The translations under genes and the position numbers were made by a program. From NCBI GenBank assembly GCA_902546615.1, contig CACCKE010000001.1:78409-142408 (forward strand): DNA of 64,000 bases, in the 5' to 3' direction. The notes under the pieces are model-generated. The model saw only the letters and a program-made list of their open reading frames with translations, searched no databases and was not told the DNA's origin. This stretch comes from an uncultured Pelagibacteraceae bacterium. Its GTDB lineage: Bacteria > Pseudomonadota > Alphaproteobacteria > Pelagibacterales > AG-422-B15. This document shows positions 42,959 to 53,240 of this stretch, in pieces (the stretch's first letter is position 1; each line of letters begins with the position of its first letter).

Positions 42959-44842
42959 ATGCCTAAATCGGAAAAATTAGAGTTTCAAACAGAAGTCAGT
43001 CAATTACTCAAATTGATGATAAATTCTGTTTATTCAGAAAAAGAAGTGTTTGTAAGGGAGCTTGTATCCAATGCTTCTGATGCATGTGATAAATTAAGAT
43101 ACCTATCAAATACAAAAGAAAAACTCATAAAGGATGATCCTAATTTCAAAATTCAGATCACTATTGATAAAAAAAATAATCTAATCACAATTTCCGATAA
43201 CGGAATTGGAATGAATAAAAAGGATCTTGTTTCTAACCTTGGAACAATCGCACGCTCTGGTACTGCACATTTTTTAAAAGAACTGTCTGAATCTAAAACA
43301 AAAGACCTTTCACTCATTGGTCAATTTGGTGTCGGTTTTTATTCTGCTTTTATGGTTGCTTCACAAACTAAAGTTACTACACGCAAAGCTGGAGAAAATA
43401 AACTTTGGATCTGGACTTCTGATGGAGAAAGCAGCTTCACCATTGAGGAGAGTGAAGACTCAAATCTTCTAGTATCGAATAGAGGAACCTCGATAGAACT
43501 TACTTTAACGAAGGAGTCTAAAGAGTATTTAGACAAAAATAGAATTGAAAATATAATTAAAAGATATTCAGATCATATAAGTATTCCAATTTATGTGAGT
43601 GATGGTTCTGAAAAAAAAGATGAAATAATTGATTCTATTAATTCTGCGTCAGCTATTTGGACGCGACCTAAAAATAAAATTACTGAGGAACAATATAAAG
43701 AGTTCTATAATCACGCAGGACAGATGTTCGATGATCCTTGGATGACGTCTCATTATAAGGCTGAAGGAAAAATTGAATATACTGTGTTAAATTTTATTCC
43801 ATCAACTAAACCTTTTGATCTTTATGATCCAGCAAGAGAAAACAGGCTTAAACTTTATGTTAAAAGAGTATTTATCACAGACAATTGTCCAGAACTTATT
43901 CCTCCTTATCTTCGTTTCCTAAGAGGTATCATCGACTCGGAAGATCTTCCATTAAACATAAGTCGCGAAATGCTTCAAAACAACCCAGTCGTTACGAAAA
44001 TAAGATCATCTCTAGTTAAAAGAACAATTTCTGATCTCAAAAAAAAGATTGATAAAGACAGGGAGTCGTATGAAAAATTCTGGGAAAATTTTGGTCCAGT
44101 ACTAAAAGAGGGAATTTATGAAGACTTTGAGAGAAAAGATTCAATTCTAGAAATATCATTATTTAAGAATTCAAAATCAAAAAAACTCATCACATTAAAT
44201 GAATACATAGAGTCAATGGGTAAAAAACAAAAGGATATTTACTTTATGACTGGTGATAGTTATGAAAATATAATTAATAATCCAAGTTTAGAGGGCTATA
44301 AGTCAAGAGATATTAATGTGCTTATATTGGATGACCCTGTAGACAGTTTTTGGACTTCATCAACCTCATCATATCAAGAGAAGAGTTTTAAATCTGTTAC
44401 AAGGGGAATGGATGACCTGAATAAAATTGATGGAGAAAAAAAAGATGATAAAAATGAAAAATCTGTTGAGCCGCTGATTAATCTACTAAAAGAAAAATTA
44501 AAGGAAAAAGTTAAAGACGTTAGAGTGTCCTCAAGACTTACAGATAGCCCTGTATGTCTTGTAAGTGATGAAGGCGCAATGGATCCTCAGCTTGAAAAAA
44601 TACTTCAGCAGCACAATCAGCTCAATCAGGGTCTTTCCCTTAAAGTTTTGGAAATCAATCCTCAACATAAGCTCATAAAAAAACTTGCTAAAATGAGTAA
44701 AGATAAAGCATCAATTAGTGATGTTGAGAATATTTCAATTTTACTTTATGAACAATCTAAGATTCTTGATGGTGAAAAGCCATCAGATCCTGTTGAATTT
44801 TCAAAAAAACTTATTGAAACCATCACTACATCGATAAATTAA
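42959..44842 (+). CDS. htpG: Molecular chaperone HtpG (Hsp90)
   Basis: An ATP-dependent cytosolic chaperone of 627 aa. The GHKL ATP-binding domain shows FVRELVSNASDACDKLRY, ISDNGIGM, GTIARSGT and LIGQFGVGFYSAF. The middle domain has LYVKRVFITDNCPELIPPYLRFLRGIIDSEDLPLNISREMLQ with the ATP-contact Arg. The C-terminal dimerisation domain has VRVSSRLTDSPVCLVSDEGAM. It is monocistronic, with an RpoH-like promoter upstream. Confidence 0.98.
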   Translation: MPKSEKLEFQTEVSQLLKLMINSVYSEKEVFVRELVSNASDACDKLRYLSNTKEKLIKDDPNFKIQITIDKKNNLITISDNGIGMNKKDLVSNLGTIARSGTAHFLKELSESKTKDLSLIGQFGVGFYSAFMVASQTKVTTRKAGENKLWIWTSDGESSFTIEESEDSNLLVSNRGTSIELTLTKESKEYLDKNRIENIIKRYSDHISIPIYVSDGSEKKDEIIDSINSASAIWTRPKNKITEEQYKEFYNHAGQMFDDPWMTSHYKAEGKIEYTVLNFIPSTKPFDLYDPARENRLKLYVKRVFITDNCPELIPPYLRFLRGIIDSEDLPLNISREMLQNNPVVTKIRSSLVKRTISDLKKKIDKDRESYEKFWENFGPVLKEGIYEDFERKDSILEISLFKNSKSKKLITLNEYIESMGKKQKDIYFMTGDSYENIINNPSLEGYKSRDINVLILDDPVDSFWTSSTSSYQEKSFKSVTRGMDDLNKIDGEKKDDKNEKSVEPLINLLKEKLKEKVKDVRVSSRLTDSPVCLVSDEGAMDPQLEKILQQHNQLNQGLSLKVLEINPQHKLIKKLAKMSKDKASISDVENISILLYEQSKILDGEKPSDPVEFSKKLIETITTSIN

Positions 44843-44912
44843 TTCTAAAATTAAGACTCCAATACTATAAAATTCTGTTTATAATCCTAATAAAAATTTT
44901 GTGAGGTATATA

Positions 44913-45539
44913 ATGAAAACACTTATTAGTTCTTTCTTTGCTGGCCTGTTTGCTGCATTCATAACTTTTAGCGCAAATTCGGCTGAATTAAACGAAATAG
45001 AAATTTATGAAGGCAAAATCAAGGGCGCATATAGTGTTACAAACTTGCCTCTTCTTCCAGGAAACTGGAAAGTTGACGACCTAGAAAAATCAGGAAGCAT
45101 TAATTCTGGTAATTTTTACGTCTACGCAACTATGATTCCAGCTGCAGCTGACGATGCAACGCGAAGATATAATGATATTATTTTCTATGCAATCCTTGGA
45201 TCAAAGTCTGAAGAAACCTCTTATAGAAAAACTTTTTATGGCTGTGAGGGTGGGTTCTACTCTTTAGAAGGCTCAATAATAAAAATTGAATCTCGCGGTT
45301 CAGGAAATTTTGAAGAATATTGCAATGTGCATCAAACTGAATTTCAATCATTTAATTATTTCTTCACGGATTGTTCTGATGTTTGTGTCGAGGTTGGTAT
45401 TAATTTAGATACTAATAAATATAAAACTGATCGTAAAAGTTTTGAGGAAATCACTGAATTGCTCTCAGAAAATGTTAGAAAAATTGTAAGATCTGGTAAT
45501 GGATCTCTTGATTTTCTTAATGATTACAGAACAAATTAA
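44913..45539 (+). CDS. Exported protein of unknown function
   Basis: A 208-aa protein with a clear signal peptide (MKTLISSFFAGLFAAF...NSAE). I choose the ATG at 44913 over the GTG at 44901 in the track. It starts the signal peptide directly and has GAGG seven bases upstream. The mature part begins PLLPGNWKVDDLEK after a short linker and has at least four cysteines (GCEGG, EYC, DCSDVC), which could form disulfides. I do not recognise a family. A TATAAT lies 28 bp upstream. It is convergent with acnA. Confidence 0.75.
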   Translation: MKTLISSFFAGLFAAFITFSANSAELNEIEIYEGKIKGAYSVTNLPLLPGNWKVDDLEKSGSINSGNFYVYATMIPAAADDATRRYNDIIFYAILGSKSEETSYRKTFYGCEGGFYSLEGSIIKIESRGSGNFEEYCNVHQTEFQSFNYFFTDCSDVCVEVGINLDTNKYKTDRKSFEEITELLSENVRKIVRSGNGSLDFLNDYRTN

Positions 45540-45541
45540 TA

Positions 45542-48220
45542 TTAACTATTAGCTATATTTTTTAAAACATATTGAAGAATACCGCCATCTAAAAGGTATT
45601 CAACTTCTGTTGCGGTATTAACTAGTAGCTTCAAATCAATTGTAATGTTTTTTCCATTTGCATAAAAAATTTGAGCTTTGTACTTTCCTTGTGGCTTCAG
45701 TTTATTAGCTATACCTGTGATACTTACTTTCTCTGAACCCAGAAGTTTTAATGATTTACGATTGTCATTTCCTATAAATTGAAATGGCAATACACCCATA
45801 CCAACAAGATTAGATCTGTGAATACGCTCATAAGACTCTGCTATGACAGCCTTTACACCCAAAAGATTAGTGCCTTTCGCTGCCCAATCTCTTGAAGACC
45901 CCATTCCATAATCTTTTCCAGCAAAAATAATTAATGGTGTTTTTGATTTTTGGTACTTAACAGAGGCATCGTAAATTGACATTTGTTTCTGTGAAGGATA
46001 ATGAATTGTATATCCACCTTCGATATTATCTAGCATTTCATTTTTAATCCTAATATTAGCAAATGTTCCTCTCATCATTACTTCATGATTTCCACGCCTT
46101 GCTCCAAATGAATTAAAATCAACTTTTTTAATCTTTTTTGAGATTAGATAATCTCCTGCAGGACTGTCTTCTTTTATTGCTCCCGCAGGGCTAATATGAT
46201 CCGTCGTAACGGAGTCACCAAATATTCCAAGTATATTTGCTTTATTAATATCACTTACACTATTAGTTTCTGAATTTTTAAAAAATGGTGGATGTTGTAC
46301 ATAGGTTGATTTTTTATTCCATTTATAAGTGAGACCACTTGATGATTTCACTGAATTCCATTTTTTGTCACCTTTAAAAACATTTTTATACCTTTGCTTA
46401 TACAAATTTGAGTTTATTATTTTATTTATCACAACTTTTATTTCTTTAGTCTTAGGCCAGATATCTTTTAGATAAATTTTCTTATTATTGTGTCCAATAC
46501 CAATCGGTTCATTTGATAAATTTATCTTTGTTGAGCCTGCTAAAGCATAAGCTACAACAAGAGGTGGCGAGGCAAGGTAATTTGCTTTAACAAATGGATT
46601 TATTCTACCTTCAAAATTTCTATTTCCCGATAGAACACCACTAACAATTAAGTCATGTTTAGAAATTGTATCTGAAATATTTTTATCAAGAGGCCCGGAG
46701 TTTCCTATACAAGTCGTACAACCAAAACCTACAAGATTAAAACCGAGCTTGTCTAATTGCTCTTGGAGTCCAGATTTTTCCAAGTAGTCCGTAACAACTT
46801 TAGATCCTGGAGCTAGAGAGGTTTTAACCCAGGGTTTAGTTTTTAAACCTAGCTTATTTGCTTTTTTGGCAAGTAGTCCCGCTCCAATCATTACGCTTGG
46901 ATTTGAAGTGTTGGTACAACTCGTAATCGCCGCTATGGCAACATGCCCGTGATCAATTTCAAATTCGTTATTTACAGAAATAGGATTTGTCGTTTTCTTT
47001 TGGCCAAATTCGTCTTCAAAAGAGGTCATAAATTGATCAGCAACATTTGACAGTAGTATTTTGTCTTGAGGCCTTTTTGGTCCAGCCAAGCTAGGCTCAA
47101 TGCTTGATAAATCTAACTCCATCGTATCAGTGTAAACTCTTTTATTTTTTTTATAATCTTCCCATAACCCTTGTGCCTTTGAATATCTCTCTACAAGTTT
47201 AATTTCATCAGCCGCTCTTCCGCTAACTTTTAAAAATTTTACAGTCTCCTCGTCTATTGGAAAAAATCCACAAGTTGCACCATACTCTGGAGCCATATTT
47301 GAAATTGTTGCTCGATCAGGAACGGATAACTCTTTCAGTCCTTTCCCATAGAATTCTACAAATTTTCCAACTACACCCTTTTTTCTTAATTGTTCGGTAA
47401 TTGTTAAAACCAAATCAGTAGCAGTTATTCCTTCTTTGATTTTTCCTTTAATTTTAAAGCCAATAACTTCAGGAACCACCATAGAAATTGGCTGACCTAA
47501 CATTGCCGCTTCAGCCTCTATTCCACCAACGCCCCAACCAAGAACAGAAAGTCCATTGATCATTGTTGTGTGACTATCAGTTCCTACAACCGTATCTGGA
47601 TAAGCTAAATTGACTTTTTTATTTTTAATTTTTTTCTTTTCTGACCAAACTGTTTTAGCGAGATATTCTAAATTAACTTGGTGACATATACCTGTTCCTG
47701 GAGGCACTACCCTAAAGTTATTAAAGGACTTTTGTCCCCATCTTAGAAATTCATATCTCTCAATATTTCTTTTGTATTCTAAATCAACATTTGCTTTATG
47801 AGCAGTTGCCGTTCCAAATTTGTCTACCATAACAGAGTGATCAATTACTAAATCAACTGGCGATAATGGATTGACTTTTTTAGGATCACCTTTTTCATTT
47901 TTTATCGCAGATCTCATTGACGCAAGATCAACCACAGCTGGAACACCTGTGAAATCCTGCATTAGAACTCGTGCAGGCCTAAAATTAATTTCTTTGTTAA
48001 CTTTTTTATCAGACTTCCATTTCTCAAATTCTTTAATGTCATTTAATTCAACTGTAGACCCATCTTCATTTCTTATGAGGTTTTCTAAGAGAACTTTTAT
48101 AGAAAATGGTAATGCGGATATATTTTTAAGGCCATTTTTTTCAGCCGCTTTGAAACTGTAATAGGTATAGGTTTTTTTTCCTATTTTTAGTGTTTTTTTT
48201 GTCTTAAAGCTGTCGTACAT
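45542..48220 (-). CDS. acnA: Aconitate hydratase A
   Basis: Isomerises citrate and isocitrate in the TCA cycle. At 892 aa it is the normal IRP/AcnA-type length. Cluster cysteines are in ITSCTNTSNPSVMIGAGLLAKKA and GFGCTTCIGNSG. Also visible are DFTGVPAVVDLASMR, VGTDSHTTMINGLSVLGWGVGGIEAEAAMLGQP, and the swivel-domain GKDYGMGSSRDWAAKG with the substrate Arg/Ser. It is divergent from the ccm operon over 59 bp, an arrangement seen in other Alphaproteobacteria. Confidence 0.98.
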   Translation of the reverse strand: MYDSFKTKKTLKIGKKTYTYYSFKAAEKNGLKNISALPFSIKVLLENLIRNEDGSTVELNDIKEFEKWKSDKKVNKEINFRPARVLMQDFTGVPAVVDLASMRSAIKNEKGDPKKVNPLSPVDLVIDHSVMVDKFGTATAHKANVDLEYKRNIERYEFLRWGQKSFNNFRVVPPGTGICHQVNLEYLAKTVWSEKKKIKNKKVNLAYPDTVVGTDSHTTMINGLSVLGWGVGGIEAEAAMLGQPISMVVPEVIGFKIKGKIKEGITATDLVLTITEQLRKKGVVGKFVEFYGKGLKELSVPDRATISNMAPEYGATCGFFPIDEETVKFLKVSGRAADEIKLVERYSKAQGLWEDYKKNKRVYTDTMELDLSSIEPSLAGPKRPQDKILLSNVADQFMTSFEDEFGQKKTTNPISVNNEFEIDHGHVAIAAITSCTNTSNPSVMIGAGLLAKKANKLGLKTKPWVKTSLAPGSKVVTDYLEKSGLQEQLDKLGFNLVGFGCTTCIGNSGPLDKNISDTISKHDLIVSGVLSGNRNFEGRINPFVKANYLASPPLVVAYALAGSTKINLSNEPIGIGHNNKKIYLKDIWPKTKEIKVVINKIINSNLYKQRYKNVFKGDKKWNSVKSSSGLTYKWNKKSTYVQHPPFFKNSETNSVSDINKANILGIFGDSVTTDHISPAGAIKEDSPAGDYLISKKIKKVDFNSFGARRGNHEVMMRGTFANIRIKNEMLDNIEGGYTIHYPSQKQMSIYDASVKYQKSKTPLIIFAGKDYGMGSSRDWAAKGTNLLGVKAVIAESYERIHRSNLVGMGVLPFQFIGNDNRKSLKLLGSEKVSITGIANKLKPQGKYKAQIFYANGKNITIDLKLLVNTATEVEYLLDGGILQYVLKNIANS

Positions 48221-48279
48221 AGAGGTTTACTGCTGCTATATTTAGACTAATTTAACAAGCTATCAACATAAAGTTTATA

Positions 48280-48879
48280 ATGAACGAACTAAAAACTGAG
48301 AATTTGAGTTGTAAAAGGGGAGAAAACATAGTTCTCAATAATATTAATTTTTCAATTAAGTCAGGTGAAACGTTGGTTGTAAAAGGGAGAAATGGCTCTG
48401 GAAAAACTACCCTTTTAAGAATTCTATCCAGTTTTATTACATCTTACGAGGGCAAAGTATTGTTTAATGATGTTGGTATAAGTGAAGATAATCTATACAA
48501 TAGTAAATTCAACCTAATTGGCCAAAAGAATTCTTTAAAAGAAAATCTTTCTATAAAAAAAAATTTAGAGTTATGGGATATTCTTTTTAATGAAGCTCTT
48601 GATCATACAAAGTTATTAGAACATAACAATTTGTATCATTTGTTTAATAAGGATGTTAGCTCCTTAAGTGATGGTCAAAAAAAATGTATCTCCCTCCACA
48701 GACTTAATTACAATAAATATGATCTGTGGTTTTTAGATGAACCATTTGTTTTTCTAGATGAGGTCAACACAAACTTACTTATAGAAAAAATTAATCAATT
48801 TAATGAAAATATGGGAACAGTTATACTTACTTCTAATATAAATTTACCGAAAAAATTTCATAAGGAAATTAATATTTAA
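48280..48879 (+). CDS. ccmA: Heme exporter ATP-binding protein CcmA
   Basis: The ATPase of the CcmABCD complex that releases holo-CcmE during cytochrome c maturation. The 199-aa protein has Walker A GRNGSGKTTLLRIL, the ABC signature SSLSDGQKKCISLHRL (Gln-Lys-Lys rather than GQQR) and Walker B LWFLDEPFVFLDE. It is first in the ccmABCDEFGH run. ccmB starts 2 bp after its stop. Confidence 0.94.
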   Translation: MNELKTENLSCKRGENIVLNNINFSIKSGETLVVKGRNGSGKTTLLRILSSFITSYEGKVLFNDVGISEDNLYNSKFNLIGQKNSLKENLSIKKNLELWDILFNEALDHTKLLEHNNLYHLFNKDVSSLSDGQKKCISLHRLNYNKYDLWFLDEPFVFLDEVNTNLLIEKINQFNENMGTVILTSNINLPKKFHKEINI

Positions 48880-48880
48880 T

Positions 48881-49504
48881 ATGTCTAACCTAATTAAAAG
48901 AGATCTATTATTATCTTTTTATTCGAGTGCTAATTTCTTTTTTACGGTATCTTTTTTTATCCTTATTTTAATGTTAATTCCATTTGCATTTGGTACTCAA
49001 ACTGAGCAGCTTAAAGTTTTATTTAGAGGTGTTGTTTGGATTGCTCTAGCTTTATCAATTATTATTACAGTTGATAGAATTTATAATGCTGATTATGAGG
49101 ATGGTAATTTAGATATTATTATGCAGAAAAATAAGACGATTGAGTATTTAATAATCAGTAAATATATAACACATTGGTTTATTTATTGCCTTCCACTTTT
49201 AGTAATTCTGCCATTATTGAGTTTTCTATTTTATTTGGATTATCTAGAGACTACGCAAATATTTATAAACTTATTTATAGGCTCATTTGGCATGGTTTTC
49301 ATTGCAAATTTCGTGAGCGCGCTAACACTTGGCGCCAGAAGAACAATTTTCTTGAAAGCAATTATAATGATACCACTATTTGTACCATTTATTATTTTTG
49401 GCTCTGATGCTGGTTCTTGGCCAATTTTGTTAGCATTATCAATGCTCTCTTTTGTTATTTCTATATATGTAACTGCATATGGTCTGCGTCTTTATGGAGA
49501 GTAG
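48881..49504 (+). CDS. ccmB: Heme exporter membrane subunit CcmB
   Basis: A 207-aa inner-membrane partner of CcmA with about six hydrophobic helices. Family cues are the opening LIKRDLLLSF, the FVSALTLGARR loop and PLFVPFIIFG in the fifth helix, characteristic of CcmB. It lies between ccmA and ccmC with short spacing, which supports the assignment. Confidence 0.94.
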   Translation: MSNLIKRDLLLSFYSSANFFFTVSFFILILMLIPFAFGTQTEQLKVLFRGVVWIALALSIIITVDRIYNADYEDGNLDIIMQKNKTIEYLIISKYITHWFIYCLPLLVILPLLSFLFYLDYLETTQIFINLFIGSFGMVFIANFVSALTLGARRTIFLKAIIMIPLFVPFIIFGSDAGSWPILLALSMLSFVISIYVTAYGLRLYGE

Positions 49505-49538
49505 GCAATACTTCAAGTCAATATATATATATTAGAAG

Positions 49539-50240
49539 ATGTATATTAAAATTAAAAATAACCATATTGAACTTATCAAGTCTGCTAATCCATACCTGAT
49601 TTTTGCAACAATTTTTGCATTTGTTATAGGCTTATATTATTCACTTTTTCAATCTCCTCCAGATTATATTCAAGGAGATTCGATGAGAATTATGTATATA
49701 CATGTTCCCTCAGCATGGTTTGCACTTATGACTTATTCAATTTTAGCTGGTTCATGTGTTCTTTGGTTCATAACCCGAAACCCCCTTTTTAATGTTGTTG
49801 CAAGATCAATTGCTCAAGTAGGAATGATATTTACTTTAATGTCATTGATAACTGGAAGTATATGGGGCAAGCCTACATGGGGTGTATGGTGGGTATGGGA
49901 TGCGAGACTAACTTCTATGTTAATATTATTTTTTCTTTACATCGCTTATATCTTTCTTTGGCAGGCAATATCAAACAAGGAACTTGCTTCAAAAATATCA
50001 GCAGCACTAGCAATAATAGGTTTTATCAATATACCAATAATTAAATTTTCAGTTGATTGGTGGAATACTTTGCATCAACCTGCTTCAATTTCAAAACTTT
50101 CTGCACCAAGTATTGATGTTAGTATGCTGATTCCATTATTTATAATGACAGCCGCCTGTTTTTTATTTCTAGTAACAGTATCACTAATTAGATTCAGACT
50201 TGTTCTGATTGAAAATAAAGTGTTAAGGACCAGCAACTAA
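49539..50240 (+). CDS. ccmC: Heme transporter CcmC
   Basis: A six-helix membrane protein that presents heme to CcmE. The 233-aa product contains the tryptophan-rich WWD segment TWGVWWVWDARLTSMLILFFLY and flanking conserved histidines in YIHVPSAWFA and NTLHQPASI. The 34-bp gap after ccmB carries no signal I can name. The stop codon shares its last base with the ccmD start. Confidence 0.97.
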   Translation: MYIKIKNNHIELIKSANPYLIFATIFAFVIGLYYSLFQSPPDYIQGDSMRIMYIHVPSAWFALMTYSILAGSCVLWFITRNPLFNVVARSIAQVGMIFTLMSLITGSIWGKPTWGVWWVWDARLTSMLILFFLYIAYIFLWQAISNKELASKISAALAIIGFINIPIIKFSVDWWNTLHQPASISKLSAPSIDVSMLIPLFIMTAACFLFLVTVSLIRFRLVLIENKVLRTSN

Positions 50241-50395
50241 TGAATGAATTATTAGATATGGGTGGATACGCAATCTTTGTTTGGTCTTCATATGGTATTT
50301 TTTTCTTTTCTTTAATTATATTTTTTTTAATCAATATATTGAATTTAAGGAAATACGAAAAAATTTTTAATAAAACAAAAAACAAAATTGACTAA
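50240..50395 (+). CDS. ccmD: Heme exporter protein CcmD
   Basis: A 51-aa gene missed by the ORF track. The product starts MNELLDMGGYAIFVWSSYG, the standard CcmD opening. It continues with a single hydrophobic helix and ends in a Lys-rich cytoplasmic tail. CcmD stabilises the CcmABC-CcmE complex. It starts in the ccmC stop (TAATG) and overlaps the TTG start of ccmE by 8 bp. Confidence 0.93.
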   Translation: MNELLDMGGYAIFVWSSYGIFFFSLIIFFLINILNLRKYEKIFNKTKNKID

Positions 50396-50825
50396 TTTAG
50401 TAAAAAGCAGATTAATTAAATTTCTATTAAGTTTAATTATTGTTTCAATCGCTGTATTGATAATTATTTTTAACTTAAGAGATAATATAATATATTTTTA
50501 TGGCCCTACTGAACTTTTAAAAAATTCAGATAAACAAGGTCAAATAATTAGATTGGGAGGACTTGTATCAGTAAGCTCTGTTCAAAACGAATCTGACAGT
50601 ATTTTTTATTTCAGTATTACTGATGGTGATAACAAAATTGATGTGAAATACGAAGGTATTTTGCCAAATTTATTTGCTGAAGATAAGGGAGTTGTAGTTG
50701 AGGGGGTTTATATGAATGATGGTAGATTTATTGCGAATAAAGTCTTAGCTAAGCACGACGAAAACTATATGCCTCCCGAAGTTATAGAAACACTTAAAAA
50801 ATCAGGCAAATGGCAAGGTGAATGA
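50388..50825 (+). CDS. ccmE: Cytochrome c-type biogenesis heme chaperone CcmE
   Basis: A membrane-anchored periplasmic carrier that binds heme covalently. The 145-aa protein has an N-terminal anchor helix, the OB-fold start GQIIRLGGLVSVSSV, the middle VKYEGILPNLFAEDKGVVVEG, and the heme-binding His in LAKHDENYMPPE, with the conserved Tyr four residues on. The start is TTG, within the last codons of ccmD. The stop overlaps ccmF by ATGA. Confidence 0.97.
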   Translation: MTNLVKSRLIKFLLSLIIVSIAVLIIIFNLRDNIIYFYGPTELLKNSDKQGQIIRLGGLVSVSSVQNESDSIFYFSITDGDNKIDVKYEGILPNLFAEDKGVVVEGVYMNDGRFIANKVLAKHDENYMPPEVIETLKKSGKWQGE

Positions 50826-52723
50826 GTTTATATATTTTTTATATTTCAAATTTTTTACTACTTCTTTGTCTAACTGCATCAGTGATTCAGTCTAGTAAAA
50901 TTATAAATAATAAAATATTCACAAGACCTGGTGTTATTACGCTGGCCTACGTACAGTTAATTTCAATACTATTAACATTTTTAATTCTAATTTATCTTTT
51001 TCTTATTTCAGATTTTAATTTTGATTTAGTTTATTTCAATTCTCATTCAGAAAAACCACTTATATATAAATTCTCTGGTGTTTGGGGAAATCATGAAGGA
51101 AGTATGCTTTTATGGATATTAATTTTGGTCTTATTTAATTTTTTATTTGCCCTTTCAAGAGGAATTTCAGAACGGTTTAAAGAGATAACAGTTGCGGTAC
51201 AGAGTATTATGATCTTTGGATTTGTCGCATTTTTAGTTTTTTTATCTAATCCGTTTGCATTAAATCAAAATAATTTTTTCGACGGGATTGGTTTAAATCC
51301 TATTTTACAGGATCCACTCCTAGCAATTCATCCACCTGTGTTGTATATAGGCTATGTTGGCTTTTCCCTTGTGTTTAGCTTAGCAATCGCAGGATTAATT
51401 ACTAAAGAAGTTGATCAGCAATGGGCTTCAATTGTTAAACCTTGGGTTTTTTCTGCATGGGCGTTTCTTACAGCTGGGATAGCTCTAGGTTCATTTTGGG
51501 CTTATTACGAACTCGGTTGGGGAGGTTATTGGTTTTGGGACCCAGTTGAGAATGCATCGCTAATGCCGTGGATAGCCGCAACTGCATTAATTCATTGTGT
51601 GTTGATACTTCAGAAAAGAAATGTAATGCAATCTTGGACCATTATTTTAGCCATACTTACATTTTCACTGAGCTTAGTTGGAACATTTCTTGTACGATCT
51701 GGAATTCTAAATTCCGTTCATACCTTCGCTAGTGATCCCGGGAGAGGTCTATTTATTTTATTATTTATTTTTCTTATACTTGTCTTTTCTTTTAGTTTAT
51801 TTGCATACAACTTTGAAAAAATTAATAAGACAAGTAGTATGGGTTTGATCAGCAGGGGTACAGGTATACAGGTAAATAACTGGCTTTTGATAACCATTTT
51901 AACGATTGTTTTCTTAGGAACCATGTACCCTCTTGCAACTGATTTATTACTTAATAAGAGCTTAACTGTTGGGCCAAAATATTACTCAACGACTATAGCC
52001 CCCATCATAATACTTTTTCTTTTTTTTATGTTTATATCTCCGCGTTTGGGATGGACTGACACAAAACTCTATAAAATAATAATTCAAATGCGATATCTCA
52101 TTATTACATCATTAACTATAACATTGATAATTAGTCTATATTTTGAATTATTTAATTTGACTGAAACCTTAATTATCTTTTTTAGTTTGCTTTTAATAAT
52201 TTCTTCTATGACAGCTAGTATAAATTTTAATAAGCAAAATATTTTAGTAAGAACAAATTTAGGCCAAAATCTTGCACACGCTGGATTTGGTATCTTGATG
52301 ATGGCAGTTGTAAGTAATGCCGTGTATTCTGAGGAGAGAATTTATAATGCTAAAGTTGGAGATAATTTACAATTGCAAAAGTATATTTTTAGTTTTGATA
52401 AAATAGAACAAGTTGAGGAAAGCAATTATAATTCACTAAAAGCATATTTCCTTATGAAAAAAGACGGAAAGTTAATAGATACATTTACTCCTGAAATCAG
52501 ATTTTATTCAAATCCACCTACAATTACTTCTGAATCAAGTATTTTGCACAAGTTTTTTTCAGATATTTACCTTGTCATGAATGTTCCTCAAGATCAGCAG
52601 TCAATAAGTGTCAGAATGCATATCAAACCTTTCATGACAATACTTTGGTTAGGTACGTTAATGATAATCATTGGGGGAATTATATCTGCTTCCATAAGAA
52701 TCGGACGTTTGAATGAAAAGTAA
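50822..52723 (+). CDS. ccmF: Heme lyase CcmF
   Basis: The 633-aa core of the heme-apocytochrome ligase. It has about 14 hydrophobic helices. The WWD domain GWGGYWFWDPVENASLMPW is flanked by conserved His segments HPPVLYIGYVG and HTFASDPGRG, and VWGNHEGSMLLWILIL is near residue 90. It ends overlapping ccmG by 11 bp. CcmF would work with CcmH, while ccmI is not seen. Confidence 0.98.
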   Translation: MSLYIFYISNFLLLLCLTASVIQSSKIINNKIFTRPGVITLAYVQLISILLTFLILIYLFLISDFNFDLVYFNSHSEKPLIYKFSGVWGNHEGSMLLWILILVLFNFLFALSRGISERFKEITVAVQSIMIFGFVAFLVFLSNPFALNQNNFFDGIGLNPILQDPLLAIHPPVLYIGYVGFSLVFSLAIAGLITKEVDQQWASIVKPWVFSAWAFLTAGIALGSFWAYYELGWGGYWFWDPVENASLMPWIAATALIHCVLILQKRNVMQSWTIILAILTFSLSLVGTFLVRSGILNSVHTFASDPGRGLFILLFIFLILVFSFSLFAYNFEKINKTSSMGLISRGTGIQVNNWLLITILTIVFLGTMYPLATDLLLNKSLTVGPKYYSTTIAPIIILFLFFMFISPRLGWTDTKLYKIIIQMRYLIITSLTITLIISLYFELFNLTETLIIFFSLLLIISSMTASINFNKQNILVRTNLGQNLAHAGFGILMMAVVSNAVYSEERIYNAKVGDNLQLQKYIFSFDKIEQVEESNYNSLKAYFLMKKDGKLIDTFTPEIRFYSNPPTITSESSILHKFFSDIYLVMNVPQDQQSISVRMHIKPFMTILWLGTLMIIIGGIISASIRIGRLNEK

Positions 52724-53237
52724 TCGTTTAAAATTTTTACCTTTGATCTTAATAATATTGTTCAGTTTATTCTTATTTTTTTCTTTAAATAATGACACCT
52801 CAAAACTTTCAAGTCCTCTTGTTGGAAAAAAAGTACCAGAATTTTCATTACCAAACCTTTTTGGACAGGAAGAACTTACAAATTTAGACTTAAATAGTGA
52901 AAACCCAATTTTATTAAATGTTTGGTCTTCTTGGTGTATACCATGTCGTGCAGAGCACGACATATTAATGGTTTTGTCAGAACTGTATGAAGTGGAAATA
53001 TTTGGTTTGAATTACAAAGATAATAATGAAGAAGCAAAAAATTTCATAAATGGTCTTGGAAATCCATTTGTCAAAATTGGCTCAGATAATTCAGGAAGAA
53101 CCTCTATTGATTTGGGAGTTTATGGAGTTCCTGAGACTTATATTATTGCCAACGGTATAATTATTTATAAACATATTGGTCCAATTCATATGAATGAGAT
53201 GGAAGAGAAAATTCTTCCAATAATTAGGGATAATTAA
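52713..53237 (+). CDS. ccmG: Thiol:disulfide interchange protein CcmG/DsbE
   Basis: A membrane-tethered periplasmic thioredoxin that reduces apocytochrome c cysteines. The 174-aa protein has an N-terminal anchor helix, GKKVPEFSLPNLFG, the active site NVWSSWCIPCRAEH (CxxC), and the cis-Pro loop GVPETYIIANG. It overlaps ccmF by 11 bp and is followed by ccmH after 3 bp. Confidence 0.96.
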   Translation: MKSNRLKFLPLILIILFSLFLFFSLNNDTSKLSSPLVGKKVPEFSLPNLFGQEELTNLDLNSENPILLNVWSSWCIPCRAEHDILMVLSELYEVEIFGLNYKDNNEEAKNFINGLGNPFVKIGSDNSGRTSIDLGVYGVPETYIIANGIIIYKHIGPIHMNEMEEKILPIIRDN

Positions 53238-53240
53238 AGG